Shown piece after piece: positions 39,200 to 51,980 of a stretch of 64,000 bases of DNA (positions within the stretch are counted from its first letter, which is position 1; every line of letters begins with the position of its first letter). Both the position numbers and the translations under genes were made by a program. The notes beneath the pieces were generated by a model. The model ran no database searches. It saw nothing but the letters and a program-made list of their open reading frames with translations, and was not told the DNA's origin. The stretch is from Sanghuangporus weigelae (Eukaryota > Basidiomycota > Agaricomycetes > Hymenochaetales > Hymenochaetaceae), in contig CP137318.1 of NCBI GenBank assembly GCA_033182465.1, forward strand, positions 2,852,001-2,916,000, in the 5' to 3' direction.

Positions 39200-39690
39200 A
39201 TGTCTGCACATTCATTCCCAGATCCTGTCTTCGAAAGCTTGCTAGAAAGGCTCGCGCACGCAGTAGAAGTTGCGCAAACCTCAGACTCAACGCTGAATCC
39301 ACAAACTCGGCAAGTCATTTTCCAAGCAGTGGGTGAAGTTCCGTAGTATCGGAGTTTACGTACCTTCTAATACTCCTTGCGCATAATCACATTCTCCGAA
39401 CAGACATTGGCTTTCAAGGATAGCCTATCGAAGGCGACGGAGCTCGCAAATACACTGCCTGGAGGAGAGATGCTGATTGGAGATCAGGATGAAGTGATCG
39501 CCATGCTTGAAAGTGTACGAGACCAAAAGCTGTAAGTGGCTTCATCGCTGTCTGCCGTACCTGGCTTGATTCAGATATCAGCAAACAACTTGCACGGTTC
39601 TCTGCGCATACTTTAATGACGTCCGGGCCTCCTACAGACCAGCAGATCAAGATGGAAGTAGATTCTACTGCATCCTCGCCTCATGACTAA
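39200..39690 (+). CDS. MED9: Mediator subunit 9-like small protein
   Basis: Three exons (39200-39328, 39407-39531, 39582-39690) give 120 residues. It is mostly helical: FESLLERLAHAVEVAQ, then AFKDSLSKATELANTLPGG, EMLIGDQDEVIAMLESVRD and KLKQLARFS. The pattern (first helix, then LPG followed by an EQ-type helix with a regular I..LE..R..K spacing) resembles Mediator subunit 9, which links middle-module subunits to RNA polymerase II regulation. The C-terminus is short and acidic. Identification rests on the short helical pattern, so other small coiled-coil proteins remain possible. The second acceptor was chosen at 39581 to keep the helix in phase. Confidence 0.6.
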
Positions 39691-39892
39691 ATGCTTGATT
39701 TCTCCACTTCACATTGTCGAACTAATGTGACTGGTCGACGTAAAATTAATAAGTATTGTCTATTCCGTGCAACAGTAAAACAAACGTGGTGATATGTACT
39801 TTAGTAGTATACGAGGTATAAATGGAAGGAAATGGTGACGATGGTATAACGGTCATGATGCTCATGAAGGCGTGTCGTGGAAGGAAATTCGT

Positions 39893-42800
39893 CTACACGA
39901 TGTTCTGGCCATCCGCGGTAAGACATACTGCACGCATGGATATCAGACGTCCATCCGTGCTGCTGAAGGGTAGTTTAACAGTAAACAAGACGTCGCTCCG
40001 GTCATTGTTGAGGTAAACAGGCAGAATGACCATATTGTTGGATGTCTCTTCATTGGGGTCGATCTGCACCCACCGGATCTGAGATGGATTAAGGCGCATA
40101 TTCTCGCCATTGTTCAAGACAAGTTTGTCTGATGACCAAGAAGCACCCTCAAGGACCAGACCTATTATTAAACTAAGTAAATTGGAAACATAGAAGAAAG
40201 GCATTGGACTCACCGTCCACAATAAAAGCATTAGGATCGTTTACCCGCTCGATATCGAGGCGCAGGTCAAGCGTTTCCAGACTCCACCTCTTGCGATGCG
40301 CGACTGCTTGACGAGTCGCAGTGACATATGCTTCAGGGAAGAACAGTCCGCCCAACCAGACTTCGACATGGTTCAAAGAGTCTAGGTTAGCAATCCGATC
40401 GAGTTGTGCAAGACGCCTAGCAAGGTTCGGGATCCACTCGGATACGGACATCATCTTCTTGACCTTGTAGCGCATCCAATGGGATGGTATTGTGCCTTTC
40501 GTCAATGCACTAAGAAGACTGCGCAAATGATTCGTCTGCTTGAGCGTCCCCTCGCAGACTTTAATCACATCTGCAAGATCCCTTCGGACTTGACTCAATA
40601 GCTTACGTCCGATTTCGCCTTCGCGCAGGAAGAGTCGGTTGAGCGGGTCCTGATTATTCACCGATTGCTTCGCGAGAGTATTGAAGGACTGCAGTTTTTT
40701 TTTCAGTATTGCTGCTATGACCGTCACGGATAAATATATACGAGCCTCAGGAAGAGCTGTTAACCATTCTCGACAGCGATCGAGAAGGGCCCGCATCCAA
40801 GCCGGTTGTTCAACTGTCTGAGACTTGGCAGGTCCGGTCGGCTTGACCTCTTCCACGTCATCATCGACAAGACTCTTCATTTTCCGCAACTTCATGAGTA
40901 GATCGTTGCCTATATATCTGTCAGAATAGGTTCATGCCCGGGTTCGGGAAGGACTTACTTTGCGCAAGGGCAATGACACGCTCAGCTGTCGGAGGCAGGC
41001 TCAGCCATGAAGGTGGCTCGCGATCAGGGAGCTCTTGCACCCAGGATAGGAAGTGGTCTACCTTCGTTCCTTCAGGGACGGTCAATACTGCTTTTCCCTC
41101 TGAGCGAGGCACAAGGTCGAAGCCCAGGTTGTAAGCCGCCGGTGTGAAGAGAGAATCGACGAATGTATCGAGCAGCTTCTGGTCGAAGTCGCTATCAATC
41201 CGGCCACCGTACACGGACTGTTTAACAAGAGTCCGGACAGCATCCCAAGGAATGGAAATAGGATCCACGTTTGCTCTGCCTTTTGCGACCGAGTTGATCC
41301 AGACATCTATCGTTCCGAACGCGGCATTCATATCCGAGTCATTGAAATCGTATTTCTTACTCCAACCGAGTGGAGCGTAACGCAAACGCTCTTGGACGAT
41401 AGCATGGAACCAAGCCAATAAGAAATACAGACGCGACTTCTCAGCGGGACCTTGAGCAAGACGACTTTGTGGGATACTGCGGAGGGAGTCCAGGAGGTTA
41501 GCCTTGATCCCTGGAGGAGGTTCGTTCATGATGATTCGAGACTGTCGCAGGATATTGACAGGAATGACCGGATTGGCCTCCATTGTCAGGAAGAGACGGA
41601 AGTTGCGATTAGGATTCAACGTCTGTAATTTCTTCTCTAGTTGGCCTAGCCACGATGGCGCAAGATGAACGTTCTTGAGAAGCACCCATGTACCTTGTCT
41701 CGCGGCAATTGCGATCGCCTGATCTGCTAAAGAGAAACCCTCCTGAGAACCCATGGCGACTGACGAACACTTGATACCAGAGCTTTGGACAAGACCCTCG
41801 ACACGATAACTGGCGTCATAACCAGGTACGGATACTAGCGCGAGAGGAGTGGCTGGAGGGACCTCGTGTTGAACCACATCGGCTAAATTGTAGTCCGATT
41901 CTATCGTCAGGTCTTTCTCAAATGCAGTGCGAAGGAATGTGCCCATTGACTGCACGAGTCGATCCGGTCGGAAACACTTAATCAGCAAGACGTAGCGTAG
42001 CGTGTTAATGATAGCTGCCCGAGGATTTTCAGTGTGAAAGTCATGGAGTATGCAAGCCTGTACTAACCTGAATTTGGCTCCCAAGGAGACGGGGCGTATT
42101 TTTCGGGTTCCGTCGATTGAAGGAAAGGTACCCATTCGTCTTGATTGTTGCGCACATGGTCCACAACGGGCTTGAAGAGCGGATGCTTCGCATAGTTATT
42201 GAGACGTTCTTGCTGTTCCGTTGACAGAACGGTGAGCTCATGAGACTCACTAACGCCTCCTGGAGGAAGTACGCCTTCACCACTCTCAAGCAGGAAATCA
42301 TACTCATCACTGATATCGTCGGCTCCGCGGAGCTTGGCTTGGGCAAGAAGTGTAGCAAGCATTACATGGTCTTGGTGCAAGAGCGCTCTCGACGTGCGCT
42401 TGAAGACGACAAGGAAAAGATCATCGAATAAAATACGTCTTCGAGCTGCGTGGTCTGTGATGTTTTGGAGATGTGGATTGTGGTGCATGATATAGTCGAA
42501 GATGTCAAGGAAGAATGATAACGAGAACTGATAGAAATGATTCACGAGATTGAGCTGTTCAAGAATGAAGAAAACAGAACTGCAGGCTTGCGCGATAGGC
42601 AAATATTCGGCAGTCACTTGTTCAACCTCGCGCATAACAGTATCTGTTTCTTCGACCTTTCGAGTGATTTCGGCGGCTTCTTTCTTCAGGGTCTCGAGCG
42701 TATTGATGACCTTGTCATCGTCCAGAATATTACCCGTCGACTCATTCAGCGCTTGCAACAGGAGTTTCTCCAAAGTTCTCAAGCGCAGGCGGAATTCACC

Positions 42801-45800
42801 CTGGATCTTCATGAGATCGGTCCTCTTGCGCTCCGTATCTGGTCTCTCGACCTTGAGTACCTGATCTAAAGTCTGGCTTTGCAGACTGCTCCGAGTCATC
42901 GTGAAGTTGACGAATGTAACTCGACTGCAAATATCAGGAGAAAACTCCACCGACGGATCCCTTGTCGAAAGGAACATGGTAAATGATGGAGAAAAGTCGA
43001 TGTCCTGGCTGCCAAGACGGATGAGGACTCGACCACCGGTCCTTCGTATCTCCTTGTTGAGAACAGCGTTCAGAATGGGATCCAAGTGTTCCACGTCCTG
43101 AATCAGAAGAGGATTGCCGAAGCGAAGTGCGCTCTCCAAGACCTTCAGGAATGCGTCGTCCAGGAAGCTGGTGACAGTAATCTTCCGATCTTTATATTCG
43201 TTCAATAAGAAAGACGTGGCTTGACCAGTCGGATCAATGATCAGAGGGTATCGATTGAAACGCTTAAGCATGATAGCATTTTCGGTACAGAGGCTGTCCG
43301 CAGGAAGGGACTTCGACTGCCAACTGAGACGTTCGTCTGCAGTCGACAAATACTCGGGGAATGCCAATTCTGACTTGAACTTGATATACGCATCGGAAAG
43401 ATGAGTCGACCACTCGTGCCACATAATTTCTCGGTAGTGCTGGTCAAAGAACCCGCCATACGCGAGGAAGGCTGCGGAGAGTAGAACATCGCCCACGATG
43501 GTGCTCATTTCCTCGTCGAAAGTTTGGCTCCCGGCTTCCCAGCGAGCTCTCTCCGAAGACAGGCTGTCAAGCATGCGCATACTTCGTTCTACCTTGTTTT
43601 CGACCCTCTCCATTTCGGATTTGATTGACTGAGTCTCACTGATAAGGAGAGCGTACTCCTCCTTGTAGGTGCGAATGCTTGCCTCCAATTCCTCGATCAT
43701 CTTAATGATCGTCCCAGCCTGTTTCTTGGTATCCTCGGCCTGATCTTCCAAAGACTGGACCTCGTTGCGAAGGGGCTCAACCTTGTCCAAGATCTCGGAG
43801 AATCGTACTTGCGCTATGACCCATTTCACGAGAGGACCACATGCTTTGCTGGCGCGATTTACGGTCTCGAAGTTGAAGGACGGCCGAGAAAGATATTCGC
43901 GTTTCATGAGTTCTCGAACTTGCTTTGTCATTTGGGCATTCGTGTCGAAGTTGACGATCCTCTGAATGAAATCGTCACGCCGAATGATACCTTGGACCGA
44001 TCGCCAACTATCAATCTTGTGTCCGAAGGCCGTACAAACGGATTCCATGGCAAGTTTAACTGCCTCTGGCGGATTGGCCATTGCTCGCACTTCCTGAAGA
44101 TGCTGTCTCTTGATATTGCCAACAGCCGCTTGGGCTTCCAGGACAGCAGGCTCAGCGTCGGCAAGATCAGCCATGACAACTTCGCGTCTTTGCTTGATGT
44201 GCTTGTCTTGCTCCACCAGCGCGGCTTGAATTTCAATCGAGGCCGTCTTCTTCTGTTCAGCCTCTTGCTGGTCGGAAACCATTCGCTGGAGCTTCTCGTT
44301 TGCCTGCGCATTCTTAGCCTCAAGTTGTCTTCGTTTAATTGCCAGGCTCTTTCGAAGCTCTTCGACCTGCGTAACCGTATCCTTGAGTTTGTCAAGACCG
44401 ACGTGAAGGTGGCGCTGTTGCTCTTCTAGTTCATCCCGCTTCTCGTTGTAAAGCCTGACATAATGAGAAATACTAAAGTGAAGTACATCAGTCGCCATCC
44501 TCTGTGAATGGATTGAAACCAAAGATGCTCACAAATCAAGGTAATGCCTCGGTGTTACATAATTGTAACGACCTTGACGTCTGCTTAGCTTCTTGTTAAT
44601 CTGATAGAGCGACTGGTGGACGTAAACGAGTGCATTGACAATAGCCTCGCGATGAGAGGGCGGTAGAGTCAGTTGTCGATACGCAATCGGGAAGAACCGA
44701 GGCGGCTTGTAGGACGGCAGGTCGAGATCAAGAGTGCGTGTCAGCTCGGAGCCAACTTGGTAGAATGCTTGGTCCGGCCAATCCCCGAACCAATCCAAGA
44801 CGCAACGATTAAACAGCGCAGGGGATGTCGCTGCGCGAGAGGCAAGACCGTTCTCAGGAGGATTCATGGTAAAGACTACATGCAAATTCTTCGCGACTTG
44901 CTGAGTGAACCATTTATATAGTTCTTCATGAGAGTCCAGCATGAGGCCGTCGCGTTGGGAACCCTCTTTACAGGCTGTCATCAAGGCCGAATGCTCGTCG
45001 CCTTCGAACAGACCCGGAACTTCAGCGTTCGCGAGTAGGGTATTCATCCTCTCTAAGAATCCAGAATCCAAGACGTTGGATTCATCCATGATGAAGCAGA
45101 TCTTTTCTCCCTTACAACCTGCTCTACGTAGAACTGTGCGCAGATCTTCGTCGAAATCTTCTCCCGTGTACTTGTTTGATACCTTGATCTGAAAAATGCT
45201 GAGACCATTCATCCAGGCAACAAACCGGGAGAGGGTGGTCTATGAGAAAAAACACATTAGAGAATTGAAGAAGGCGGAATATAATGGATCATCTCACCTT
45301 GCCACTGCCGCTTACACCGATCAAGAGCAGATGACCCTGGATCTGCCTGAACACCCGGTCTATACGAAGAACGTGGTCCAAAACGTCATTGAACAGGACA
45401 AGCTGTACATCCAACTCTTCCTCATGGAAGACCCTGAGGCGTGCTTTGATATAATCCCTAAGGATCTCCCTGTCAACTGAGACATAGTGCTTAGAGGTCC
45501 AGTTGGAGAACAATATCGGCCTTGCCAATGCCTCTTCCTCATTGATCGTAGGGAAGTACTGCATGGCAGTAGCGTTGATATTTTCGTCCGTCCAAACCTT
45601 TTCGTCTTCAGAAACAAGCCGATCCTGGAAAAGACGGAGAGCTTCATGGGCCCAAACCCGGACGAGGCCCTCAACAGAAAGCATCTCAAGAGGCTTGATA
45701 GCTTCGTAAATGCCGCGCACCCAGCGCGTGAGCTCGCGAGGACTGTAAATGTAATGCGCCTGAATATCCGACGTGAATCGCTTCTGGGACGCCAAGTAGA

Positions 45801-48800
45801 ACGTGACCATAGCATCTGTAAGTGGCTCCGAGTACGCGCGCAAGTTCGGCACGACTTTGAGCATGGCCCGGTTGTAAGTACCATAAATTTGCTTCAGAGA
45901 AATCTCGCCAGGATAGTCGACCATGACCAACGGTGCATGGCGTAGGAACCTGTGAGAAAGAGGAACACGGCCAGGATCTGTAGGAGGATTGCAGGCACCG
46001 ACGAACTGGATCCTCTCCAGCCTGACCCATGCCATATCCGACGTTCGATAATATCCACCACATTCAACGAGTTGACGCAAAAAGGAGATAACTCTTTGTG
46101 TTCCGTATTTGTCGGTGGCTGGCAGGTTAATCTCATCACAGAATACGACGAGCCATCTTCCAATCTGAACTGGAGCAAGGATTACACCATTGGGTGTCTT
46201 CCGGTATTCGCAGTACTGCTCAAACGTCTTCAATATGAGCTCAGGCGTCGTCGCACTGGAGAAGTTCAAACCAACGACCTCCATGTCTGGAAGCTTCCGT
46301 AGTGCGCTGAAGAGTGTCATCGTTTTACCCGACCCTGGAGGACCGCAAAGCATCAACGGTTTGTGCTCCGATAGCCATGAGTATAAGACTTCCTCATGAC
46401 GGATAGTGTCGATTGTAGGCACTACAACATCCGAAGCCGTAACAGCATGAGCCTCTATCTCGATAACGGGCACACGAGACGACCACGATATCCATTCGCC
46501 CGTGGAGACTTGAACATCGTAATCAATTAGTGAGCTACCCAGTGTCATCAAAGGTAAGTCAATGCCAGTTTGTTTTCGCAGAAATTCACCAAGGTCCGCA
46601 CGCAGATCAAGTCGGGCATCACCTGCAAATGCCCAGATGATGTTCACAAGCAACCGTTTAGTCACGTATTGCTCGATCTTATCGTGACTGAGAGGGAAGT
46701 CTGAGTGCTGGATGTTGTACTCCACGACGTTGCGAGCTGTCTTGTTGATAAGGGAGAAGAGCGTGTTAAGGGCCCTCGTAGTCGTGAAATCCATAATATG
46801 TTCTATAGACTCCGCGTACGAAAGCGCAGAGCTTACGAGATCACCTTCCGCGAAGTACTGCTCAAGGATACCCGCAATTTCCTTCTGGGTACGCAGGTTT
46901 GGCGAATCTGAAGACTCGGAAGCAATCGTATCAGTACGTCTCACTACAGATAGCTCGAGCGATTCGTCTTCATCCGCATCAAGCGGAACGGTCGAGAGTG
47001 TGTCCAGATAGTGACGGTACACCATATCCGGCTCTACAACGTCTTCACTGAACCAGATCATACCGCAGCGACTGACGGTGGCAAGTGTCGCATACTTCAG
47101 ATGTTCAACCTCGAACATGATACGGACGTTGGGAGGAAGGTTGAGTCGTTCACCGTTCGGCAGGGTTAAGAGTTTGTTATCGTCAAGCACGCTGTTCAAG
47201 TTCTCTACCCACTCTGGATCGACATCTCCGTCGAATATAATCCAGTGCCGTTTGCCACTTTCTCCACGGACATCATCGACTATTTTACGCAGAATGTGGG
47301 TGAAGAGACCGTCATTCCATTCGCGCGTGGTCGGATCCAAAGTCCCATAAAGATCCTCTTTATGGATCGCTTTCGGATCAATGACATATGCAAGACCCTC
47401 GACGCCATCGAGACGCTCTAGCGCGGCCAGCAACACTCTCCATGCATTTGTCTTCCCGCTTCCGGAAGAACCGACCATCATCAATCCATGCTGAATCTTC
47501 TGAATCTGGTAAAGCTGCAAGATCTTCGCTATCCAGCGTTCACCCGGAACCAAACGACGTTCAGCGCATACTTTCAAAATCTGTTCGCGCAGGGCATCTA
47601 AGTCGACAGGCATATAGTCGACACCGGGGAACACATCGGCAAGGAGGCTTTCCAAAACATATAAACAAAATGACCGGTAGCAGAAAGTTCTCTGAACACA
47701 TACCTTGTGAGTAATGGAACATCATCCGCCACTAGTTTAGGGACAATAGTCTCGGTTACACTCTGAATGAGAATGACTTGCTCTTGAATGGAATCTGACA
47801 AGTCTGTCGCTTGATCCATCTCATCCGTACCGGCATTGATGAGACGCTCTCGTTTGAGAATACCAGCACTGGCGAGGACAGCCTTCAAAGCACGAAGACC
47901 GAAATCGTAGTGAGGTTGAGGCGAAAGCTGCTCGGCGCAAAGGTTGAAGAAAGGAACAATCTTCGAAGCGAGTACTTCTGCCGTTCTAAAGCCCTGCGAG
48001 AACAACATAACTTGAGCGATAAGCTCGCGGTCCGGACGGGTCATTGCCATTGGTCTGAAGAGCTTCGTTAAGTTAGGAGGCAACGCAGTACGGCCAGCAT
48101 AACCAGGGTTCGTGGTGATGAAGATACCGATATTAGGATTGATCTTCAGATTCTTTCCGACAAGCTCGATCTCCGTTTGTGGGTTCTTCGCCAAGGAAGC
48201 CAGACCTTGCTGAATGGTTTGCACTTGTTGAGATACGGCACTAAGGATGCGTTCTTCAAGACGATTGAACTCGTCGAAGCAGCCCCAAGCTCCGACTTGA
48301 CAAAGCCCGACGAAAATACGTCCCATCGCCTGGAAATCGAAAGTCTCGTCGCAACAGAAGACAAGCACGAAACGTCCCAGTTGAACACCCAGTGCCTTAA
48401 CCGACTCCGTCTTCCCAGTTCCAGCGGGCCCAAACGGAGAACCTCCAAGCTGACTGTCAAGAGCTTGCGTCAAAGTCAGGTAGCATCTGTCCGTTAGAGG
48501 TGTCTGGACAAGTCTGTCTGGAACACCAAGATACTCCCATCCATACGGGAATGTTGCATTTGCTACTCTGATTGCAAGCCGATTCAGAGGATTCTCTGCG
48601 GTACGATCCAAAAAGAATCGCATCTGGTAAAGCCATGCGAAGGACTTGCTATCTGTGACACCCTGTTGAACCAAGGAACGGATGACATCGCGTTCATGTA
48701 CCAACTCGGTGATCAAGTGCTCGCATTTTCTACGAGTGATAGGGTTAAGGTCTGTGAGCACGACATCGGCAAGGAGCTCTAGCCCACGGCGGACGATCTC

Positions 48801-51039
48801 AAGCGGAATGCGTGGAGACTGGCCCTGTTCAAGGCATCTCTCTACTGAGGCAGTCCATGCGACTTGGATGGCAAGGGAAACGAGCTGCGCCGGATACTTC
48901 TCTATCCAAGCGATAAACGTCTGAGCAGTGAAAAGTGCTTCGTTTCCGTAGAACGTCTGCAGTTCCTCGACGGCGTCGCACAGCAAATACGCGAGGTTGT
49001 TTCGCATTTCCAATTCTAATTTCGCGAGCCAGTCATTGATCTTCGGATAGTCCTTGAGAATGATTGGTGACCGGAACCGGATTTCCTCCCCTTCGCGTGA
49101 TGCAATGCCGCTAATCTGAGTCTCTTCCTCATCCAACATCATCGTGGCAATACCCGCGAACATCTTCTTCAAATGCTTCATAATCCTAACGATGGTCTTC
49201 GAGTTACCGATGATTTCCAGAAGGTCTTCATCACCGACGAAGTAGAAGCGAGGGAATGAAGCCCGCTCTCGTTCGAGATATTCACCCAGAGCCTTCTGGA
49301 TCTTGCTCAGAAGATCAGCGAGGCGCTCCAGTGATTTCTGGATACCAGGAATATTCAAGACTTCCACGACATATGGAGTCTTGTTGACCTTCTTCATGAC
49401 AGTTAAGAATTCCGAGTTGATGCTATGAAATCGGTTGGATTCAACGGGAAGCAAATGCTTGATATCGGCACTTCCGGAGAAGATACCCTCAAGATATACC
49501 CATTGACGTTGCACGTCGATCCAGACATCTAAGAACAATAGTTATGAGCAAAAGCACGAGATAATCTTTCACCCCTATGCTCACCAAAGAGAACATGGAT
49601 TCTGTTCAGCCTGTCTTCCCAAGCCGACGCATCTTCCTCGAAAACTAAGACGAAGAATGAGTAACAAGTCGAGTATTTGCTTTAATATCGTCTTCACCTT
49701 TATAATACGGAGATAACTTCATGGCCGACAGCGAGTTCAGGTTCTCGCTGCATTTAGTGAAGAGATCGTCCCAACCTCTGCCATTATTGAATCAGAATTG
49801 TATTTTTAGGAAGCACGAAAACTCTTACCGAATAAGTCTGGTCTTGTTCTGATAATTGACCAGATCAAGTGCATAGGTAGTCCATGTCTCCTTGACTTGT
49901 TTGATATACTCTTCGAGTGCCATCTAGAGTGTGCTTCGTCAGGAACGACGAACTCGACAAATGTTTCAATGAGCGTACCTCTCCTTGTGCTTGAATGATG
50001 ACCTCCTTGATAAGCGATTCGTTCTTCTTCAAGTCCATGTCGTACACATTCCCGAGAGTCATTCTATGTTGTGCTAGGTCAGGAGTGTTACAGCAGCGAA
50101 ACAATCCTTCAACTCACGTCGTAAGCATGACAGGCGACATGCGCAAGACCTTGAAAAGCTGCTTCCAATGCCTGTCTTTGAGTGCTTCCGATTTCAGTTC
50201 TCCAACAATGATGTTGCTCTTTAGGAGACCGCGAAGAGTCTCCTGAACATATTCGAACGCAGCGTATTGGCGCATACGAGTTGGCATTTCCTTCGTAGAA
50301 TTCAACAGAGCATTAAGTTGTTCCCTCAGCTTCCGCGGTTGTACACTTGCCCAGGTTATTTCTCGAAGTTCGTTGATCTGTGCCCAGATACCAGAAAGAG
50401 CAGTCCATACTGCCTTCAGGTCGCGTAATTCCTCAAAGACGGGCTCCAAACGCGTATGACGCGTCAGCTCAAGATCGAGTGCTTCTTTGGCTCGACAGAC
50501 GAGGTCGTACTCCTCCTGGACTCGGGTCAGCTTGCCCTCAAATACGTTAATGGTGTTCATGGCAGTATCGGCGCGCATGTTTCCCTGTACAGGTCGTGTC
50601 TGCTCCCATTCCGTAATAATGTCATTGATCTTATTTTCAACGATCTTGTCTTCCGCAACAATCTTCAGCTGCAGCCCAGCTATATACAAGCCTTGAGAAA
50701 TGCAGCAATTTTGACCAAAGGAAAGGGTCACGCACCAAGTTGCTCCTGAATTGAATCGCTCTTCCTCTTCAAGATCTCATTGTAGGCGCTCCATTCGCCT
50801 CGCAGCTGGTCGCTATACAGCCAGTCATCCGGGAACTGGTATCTAAATCGTTCTAAAGTCTTCTCTCCGTTGGCACAAAGATCTATAAGCGGACCCCAAG
50901 TCTTTGACTTCTTTTTGAGGTCTTGCACGAATGTGATGAACGTGACGGCTGCTGCCGTCGACGAATTTGAAGGCGCGAACACCTGGTATACAGCTCAGTG
51001 TATGCATATAACATATTTAGTAGAAAGACCCACCTCCAT
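39893..51039 (-). CDS. Cytoplasmic dynein heavy chain, motor part (split gene, no N-terminal tail)
   Basis: Minus-end microtubule motor for nuclear migration and organelle transport. Fourteen exons (51039-51034, 50982-50736, 50679-50118, 50063-49979, 49923-49829, 49777-49698, 49644-49585, 49528-47704, 47647-45298, 45239-44533, 44472-42068, 42014-40959, 40909-40214, 40161-39893) give about 3480 residues. The linker ends [19 protein letters not shown]-loops: AAA1 [10 protein letters not shown] (about 745), AAA2 GSSGSGKT (1046), AAA3 GPPGSGKT (1421), AAA4 SGSGKTT (1770). The stalk coiled coil and microtubule-binding tip follow (about 2006-2300, [14 protein letters not shown]), then AAA5-AAA6 and the C-terminal domain. 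About 1000 tail residues of a normal chain are absent; SmE begins 210 bp upstream. The 6-nt first exon is uncertain. Confidence 0.93.
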
Positions 51040-51248
51040 CTTGCCTTCCAATGTGGAAGTTTGGGCAAGAAATCGAATCGTTACGCGCGTCTTCTGTCGC
51101 GTCGCGACTGGTGTCCAAATAAGGAAGGAGGTCGGTTCACGCCTCTCAACTTCAACTCAAGTTTCTTTCTTCACCTTTGCCTCCTTCCACGACCCGGACT
51201 TGGGCAATCTCACTTTTGCACTTTCTTCCATATCCCAATATCTGAACA
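51040..51248. promoter_or_regulatory. Compact divergent promoter, dynein / SmE
   Basis: 209 bp separate the dynein start from the SmE start. It is too short to hold the dynein tail. A minus-strand ATG near 51219 with a 19-codon frame (MEESAKVRLPKSGSWKEAK) could be an alternative first dynein exon. Confidence 0.45.
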
Positions 51249-51867
51249 ATGGCTTCACGTCAGCAGAAAGTGATGGTCCAACCCATCGTGCGTAATCTTC
51301 TTAGCATAAAAATATCCAGGCCAGGACTCACTTTTGCCTTCCTTCATAGAATGTCATCTTCAGACATCTGCAACAAGTTGGCGCAAATTTGCCTTCTGAT
51401 CGATTGTGCTTCAAGTCTGACCCGTTTTCTTTGCAGAAATCGAGAGTGTCAATATGGCTCTACGACAACAATGAGATGCGATTGGAGGGACGGATTATTG
51501 TGAGTAGAGTGCCTGCATTTCTTTTCCTCCTGTCGAAACATTTTCTTGCGCGACGGCAGTGTAAAGCATTGCAGATCTTGGACCACATGTCCAACTCCCT
51601 CAGACTTGAATCCCTTCCTTCTACTTCTTGCCTGCGCACCTGTCGTTCACATTGTACTAATTCATATTATTCTCACTAGGGTTTTGATGAATTCATGAAT
51701 GTCGTGATAGACGATACTGCGGAGGTATACCTTAAAGAAGCGAAGCCTCGTAGAGAGCTAGGTGTGTGCTTCGACGGCTTGCCGGTTTATGCCGCTCATG
51801 TAATCTTTTGATAGGACGTCTGCTGCTCAAAGGAGACAACATCACTCTGATCCAACCACTTACATGA
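51249..51867 (+). CDS. SME1: Small nuclear ribonucleoprotein E (SmE)
   Basis: Member of the heptameric Sm ring on spliceosomal snRNAs. Five exons (51249-51287, 51350-51376, 51437-51499, 51680-51761, 51815-51867) give 87 residues. Sm1: RVSIWLYDNNEMRLEGRIIG followed by FDEFMNVVIDD; Sm2: RLLLKGDNITLIQPLT. The N-terminus MASRQQKVMVQPINVIFRHL matches the family. Exon 2 has 27 nt; the third intron is long (180 bp). It is convergent with PEX10, 113 bp away. Confidence 0.96.
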
Positions 51868-51980
51868 CGCCCGCCTTAAAACATCTCGTTTCCGTGTCAT
51901 ATGTCTCATGCTAGTTTGTATTTTCTTGCACGATCATGAATACAATGCATTAATAGAGAAGACTGGATGAGAGACTATAG

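Noticed and set aside
44673-46911. Long plus-strand frames opposite dynein exons
   Set aside because: They are shadows of the conserved minus-strand AAA-domain exons.
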